Shown here: positions 59,024 to 64,000 of the stretch, piece by piece
How positions within the stretch are numbered: position 1 is the first letter of the stretch
Layout of the letters: each line of letters starts with the position of its first letter
Source: Brachionus rotundiformis
Taxonomy: Eukaryota; Rotifera; Eurotatoria; Ploima; Brachionidae
Direction of reading: 5' to 3'
NCBI GenBank assembly: GCA_016802295.1
Contig: JAESIW010000065.1
Coordinates: 62,001 to 126,000, forward strand
DNA length: 64,000 nucleotides
Notes under the pieces: generated by a model
Database searches by the model: none
What the model was told of the DNA's origin: nothing
What the model saw: the letters and a program-made list of their open reading frames with translations, nothing else
Program-made: the position numbers and the translations under genes

Positions 59024-61221
59024 TTAGCTTTTTTTTTATAAATTTTTTTTCTGATCTATTCTCTGTATTTTAACATTTAAATCTAAAATAAAAATTGCTT
59101 TTGGGTTATTTAAGTTAGAGTAAACTGATTCGGGTATAATTTATTATACGCTCGATAATTTTAAGATTAACTCGGGAATAATTGTTTAAAAATAATGATT
59201 ACTTAACGTTTATAGAGAAATTTTAATTATTTCAAAATTTACAAAATACAAACAAAACAGGTTTTTGCTTTAAAAAAAATTATAAAACCGATTAATATTT
59301 ATTTGATTTAGATGAGTAATTTTTGTGAATAGAGTTACGGAATTAGAGGTATTCTGTTTGGTCCGGTTTAGTTATGATTCAAAATATTTATTTTGACAAA
59401 AAAATAAAAACAACAAAGTTAAATTTTAGATCTTATGAATTTAAATTTTTTAATTTTGTCCAAAGAAAAACAAGAAAGACATATAAAAAAAAAATAGAAC
59501 GAAAGCTTAAGATTTGGTTGATCTTTTGATTGCATGTTTTTTGACGCTGGTCAGCTATTTGATTGACAATGACTGATTAACTTTTGCTTATCTATACCAT
59601 ATATTTAATATTACTGTCTATTAGACTCATAAAATTATTTTGTTTCTGATTAGTTTAATTTAATTAAATAAATAAAATTAACCTAAATAAATTTTTTTAT
59701 AAGAAAATAAAAACTATTTCACTCTAAGAGTAAAATTATTATCTTAAAAGTGGTGTCTTTAATATTGGTCCGTGTTTGAGATTAGTCTGGCCCATTGACG
59801 CACTGGGTCCAATTTAATCAAATAGTTACGCCATAATTAAACTCACCTTAAGTCTGATTTAATTTACGAACATTAGGTTGTGTCTCACGGTCCAGCAAAA
59901 GCCCAATTACAACAAAAATCAAAGTGGCTTTGTTTGGCTTCGACTAAATCTTATAAAAACAAAAAATACAAATGAAAAGAAACCTTTGAAAGCCGACTTG
60001 AACAAAAACTAAAGCAACCAAGATCTTTAATTTGTTTGCCAAACATTGATAAACGAATATTAAAAGACTGATAGTCAACTAATAGATCAAATTTTGTATC
60101 AAATAACAAGAAAGTACAATTCACATATTTTAATCCTTGGTATTAAACCTTGTCATCCCGAAACTCGGGAGCGATTGGATCGCTCTTCTCAAGCGTATAA
60201 ACTAATAAAAAATCTCTCATGCAAAATATCCGAAAGGCAAAATCGGTAATTTACTCAATGAAATTAATAAATTTCATTCCTCATTGCACAATATAAATAA
60301 AAAATTGCCATACTATTCAATTATTAATAACAATTTTTAGTTATCTAACCTTTTAAAAAAAAAAAAAAAACAAGAAAAAACAAAAAAGCCTAAATAAAAG
60401 AATAAGATATTTTATTAAAGAAAATCAAATGAATCGAGTAAATCAATCAAAGCTACATATCATAATCCTAGAGATTTGCTATTGCTTTTGATACATGTTC
60501 TTTTATAAACTCGTGTTATTTAAATTGTTGCTAAAACACATTCTCTTATTGACCAAATGGTTAACTTTTTGTTTGACAAATTAAATTTTTGTTTCTTAAA
60601 TTTGTAAAAGTCACAAAGAATAAATATTAAGATAAGGCACTAAGCTTATTTCACATTGGTTATACGCGGTGTAAGTTAAACCTTGCCGCCAAGTCACATT
60701 CAAACGATTTGCCACAAAACTAGGACTTTTATTTTTATTTCTGTTTAAAAAAATAAAAGTAATTAAATACTTTAATTAGATTCATACTAAGAAATCAAAC
60801 GAATCTCATTTTAGCTATAGTTGATAATTTATCAAGATTTTTAAAGTAAATATCGACTATAAAAAAAATGATCGAGCATTAGTGATGACATGCAACTAAA
60901 TCAAACAAACAAATCTTTAAATTAGGTTTAAAGTTAATTACTTTTTTGAACAAAAACGAAAATAGCCCTTGGCCAGTCTTAATTGCAATTGAGCACCTTG
61001 GCCGACTGAGTGAAATTTCCAAAATCTCATATAATTAAATCGAGTGAAAGTAATTTCTATTTTCTGGTCAATGAGCATCCACTCTAGCTGATTTACTGGT
61101 CTGTTCTAATGTGAAAGTTTCTAACTGTTTCAAGATATGATCAGATAATTGAATTCTAGAAGCCGTACTAGGCATTTTTTGCCCAACAACTGGACATTTT
61201 TTCATTTACTTTTCTAGCTCT
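59024..61221. other. Long non-coding interval, moderately complex
   Basis: Less A+T-biased than other gaps at 59750-60250 and 60640-61200, but no coding exon fits. On the minus strand an AAG|GTGAGT donor at 59847/59846 could end a 5' untranslated exon of the Ig gene. A pair of short hairpins lies at 60156-60185. Confidence 0.45.
60156..60185. other. Two overlapping short hairpins
   Basis: TCCCGA/TCGGGA around AAC (60156-60170), and GAGCGAT/ATCGCTC around TGG (60169-60185). They overlap by two bases. G+C-rich in an A+T-rich gap; function unknown. Confidence 0.4.
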
Positions 61222-61494
61222 ATGGCTTTTAAACAATCTGTTTCATGCGAGCAGTTTTTTTTCAAGAGAGATAGAAATCGAGACATATCGGAAACTTTTT
61301 TACTTTGTGAACAATACAAAATTAGTCCTGACCAAAATCAATTGAAATATGTGGCCACAATTGAAGCGCAAAATCAGGAAACTGTTCAATACTTGAAGAC
61401 AAACGAATTGAAACGCGATTATTTCAACGAGTTAATCGAAATAAACAAATTTATTAATCTGGTCATGCCATGTGCTCCAAGAGTATACCTTTAA
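61222..61494 (+). CDS. Small hypothetical protein (90 residues)
   Basis: Unrecognised. One open frame from ATG to TAA with less biased composition than nearby noise: Cys, Gln, Glu and Arg are well represented, and there is a helix-like stretch (YVATIEAQNQETVQYLKTNE). No signal peptide, membrane segment or known motif. It may be a complete short gene, an exon of a larger one, or chance. Confidence 0.4.
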   Translation: MAFKQSVSCEQFFFKRDRNRDISETFLLCEQYKISPDQNQLKYVATIEAQNQETVQYLKTNELKRDYFNELIEINKFINLVMPCAPRVYL

Positions 61495-64000
61495 TTGATT
61501 TTTTTCTCTCGATATAGCCTTTTCAAAGTCCATTACCGGTTTAACTAATTCGAATTACTCTAACGTTAATTAAAATTTAATCAACTCATTCAAAACAAAA
61601 AGTCACAAATATTTGTAAATCATGAGTGTAGACCAATTTGTTCTTTTTTTTAAATAAACTTCTTAATTTTATTAATTAAATTATTTTAATCTCTTTAAAT
61701 TAAAAAAATTTTAAAGCTGCTTTTTTTGGTTCGGTTAGAAAAATTTTTTAATGATAAATCCTTAAAAATTTAAGCTTCTTTTGTTATAAGATGCCGAAAA
61801 CTGTAAAAAATTTAGCAAAGAATTTTTCATTATATTTTTAAGAATTCTTTAATAATTTATCACTACTTAGATGATCCTGGATAAAAATCAGTGCTTAAAA
61901 TCCTGAACTTTCTTTCAAAACAAATAGTTAATTGAACATGATATGTAGTTATGACAAAAAAATGATGAAATAATATTCTAATCATCAGTTCAAATTGAAT
62001 TTTTAAATTTATTTATATGATTAAAAATTTATTGAGTAAATACTTATTGGATAATTGAAATTTATGTCAAAATACAATGGGTAAACATACTTTGTTGTGA
62101 TTTGTAATTAATTTTTAAAATTACACCTATGATTAATTCCTATTGAGTTGGAAATATTGAAAATTCCAATATTTTAAAATACTCATTAATGGAAAAATAT
62201 TATTTATATAGAGTTAAAAGTCGCCAAAAACTCGATTGAAGCCAAAGTATAATAAATAATGTCTACTTTTTTAGTCTGTCTTAAAAAAATTAATCAACCA
62301 TAAAGCATTTTAAGTATAATCGATCAAAAATAAATAAAATATTGAAATAATTCACCTTCAAAAATTTTTAAACACTTTACAAATGGTTGAATAAAAAATA
62401 GTAAAAAATATAAAAAAATCAAGTTCAAAAATTTTGTATATTCAATGAAAAAAACATGTGAAAATCTTGTCAAAAAATGAGAAATTATGAGTTTAATCAC
62501 TGATTACAAATGGTTGTCCATAATGGAACTATAATTTTGAATTTGTACTCGAAGACAATAAATATAAATTACAACATCAGTTTTATTTATCAACTTACAC
62601 TACAGCTACAGGAAAAATAAATATTTGAAAAAAAAATAAATGAAATGTAGCTAATGAGTCATTAGAGCGAATTAAATCGAATAACTTAATTGATCAGAAA
62701 ACAGTTAAATAGCTCAATGGAATACTGAGTGTCTAAATTTATCAAGATTAAGGTGCTTAGAACAAATTTTTGTTTTTAATTTTTCTAAAATCTAAAAACA
62801 ACCTGTCTATTTACTACATTTATCCAAACTGAGCTACACTAGAGATCTTTGCATCGATTAAGCTATGTTTTTTTTAGAAAAGTCTATGATTATCTTATAG
62901 AAAAAAACAGCTATTTTTGATTGATAATAGTTTAAAATTTGAATATAATTAAGTTATGTAATACTTATAATTGATAATGGTTTTTTTTATGATAAAAGTT
63001 TATGCTGATTGAAATGTTATTTGAGAAAAAAATCCAATTAAAATGATCTGGATATTCATTGTTTTGAATAGAAATTAGAAATAGAATCTTAAATTTTTAA
63101 TTTACTTAGAAATAAACATCAAATTGATATAAACAAGAAAAGAATTTTTGCTATTTACCTACTAAAATCTCAAAGAATAACAAAAAAATATTAGTAAGTT
63201 GTATAATTGATTTGTTAAAAGTATCTTAATTACTTAAAAATTAAAAATTTTAAATCAAAATCAAATAGTGAAATATTGAATAAAATTAATTTCTTATTTC
63301 TGCTAATCTTTGCAGTTTTTTGAGGGATTTGTATCTGAAATTCGATCTTGATTATTTAATTAAAGATAAAAATGAAATTTAATATTGAATTTGATTGTAA
63401 ATAGGGTGTCTTTTGTCTGTTAAAGCGTATTTTCTTATTCAATTACAAAAAAAATGATTTTAAAAATGTTTTTAACAGAAAAAATATCTGATTTTTTTAT
63501 TCAATTTATCATAATATCTAGTGCCATAAGACAAGTATTTAATTTAATTTATAATGGGTGAATATTTCTTTCTTGACGAACAATCGGCTATAATGATTAA
63601 AGATATTTCCTAAAAGAAAAATAAATCATAAGTCAAATGATTAGAAATGCATTCTTCTCCTGTACTCATCAAAAATATTTTTTAATAAATAATTGATTAT
63701 TTTTTCCTTTTTGTCAATTTCAATATTTCCGAGATATAAACTTATAGCTTAAAATAGAAAAAAGTGACCGGAATATCAACTTAAGTATTCAGATTGATGA
63801 CTGATTTAAACTTAGAAAAATTAACAAAACAATAAATTCTAATTTAGAAATATTTTGGTTGATGATGATAAAATATATGGTGGATATGCAGTCGATTTTT
63901 ATCCCATATTCTAATAAGTTATAAAATACAAATTGAGTGATACAACGATAAATATAAAGCACCTTTTTTATCAGAATTTCTTGATCTTAAAAAATAAAAG
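61495..64000. other. A+T-rich DNA to the window end
   Basis: Low-complexity, stop-rich in all frames. No gene, RNA gene or repeat family recognised. Confidence 0.55.

Noticed and set aside
1..64000. CRISPR arrays, tRNA or rRNA genes, bacterial operons
   Set aside because: No regularly spaced repeats, no tRNA-like arm combination and no rRNA segments were seen; the gene structure is eukaryotic.

Overview
The window is a stretch of an animal nuclear genome. It is very A+T-rich, most introns are about 50 nt with GT-AG ends and T-rich acceptors, and the proteins are metazoan (rotatin, GLG1, HSP60/HSP10, a RBL/CUB receptor-like protein, an Ig-domain protein). My best guess is a small-genome spiralian such as a monogonont rotifer, but nothing in the sequence proves the species. 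I assembled spliced models by hand. For nearly all multi-exon genes the exon phases fit and the summed CDS is a multiple of three, which is the main support for the boundaries given.

Layout: 1.7-3.7 kb, a signal peptide/RBL-lectin/CUB/transmembrane protein (+). 4.7-5.7 kb, an aquaglyceroporin (-). 6.3-7.3 kb, palmitoyl-protein thioesterase 1 (+). 7.6-13.1 kb, GLG1 (+), with a LINE relic in one intron. 14.6-16.0 kb, a DNA-transposon relic with about 100-bp inverted termini. 16.1-17.5 kb, DNA polymerase delta subunit 2 (+). 17.6-18.6 kb, the first copy of a Pur-alpha gene. 18.9-28.9 kb is a mobile-element block: a decayed Helitron/Helentron-like Pif1 helicase element with inverted ends and a second, spliced, decayed gene; a 5'-truncated LINE with a readable reverse transcriptase; a MITE; and two LINE 3' fragments. 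29.6-30.6 kb is a second Pur-alpha copy whose 5' leader and CDS are base-for-base identical to the first over about 976 bp.

31.1-34.4 kb is a tight housekeeping cluster: PLPBP (+, seven small exons), a MetX-family O-acyltransferase (-) and a C6orf120 homologue (+). 34.4-45.5 kb is one 13-exon rotatin gene (-, 2450 codons), followed by a C4orf33 homologue (-). 48.5-52.4 kb holds two unrecognised genes (-), a type II membrane protein and a disordered protein. 54.5-57.0 kb is the classic head-to-head HSP10 (-)/HSP60 (+) pair sharing a promoter of about 390 bp with two well-formed heat-shock elements. 58.0-59.0 kb is a two-Ig-domain, probably GPI-anchored protein (-). The last 5 kb hold one small doubtful ORF and A+T-rich DNA.

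The genes do not form one pathway. The unusual content is the mobile-element block between two identical Pur-alpha copies, the inverted-repeat Pif1 element with its companion gene, and an animal copy of a MetX-type enzyme.
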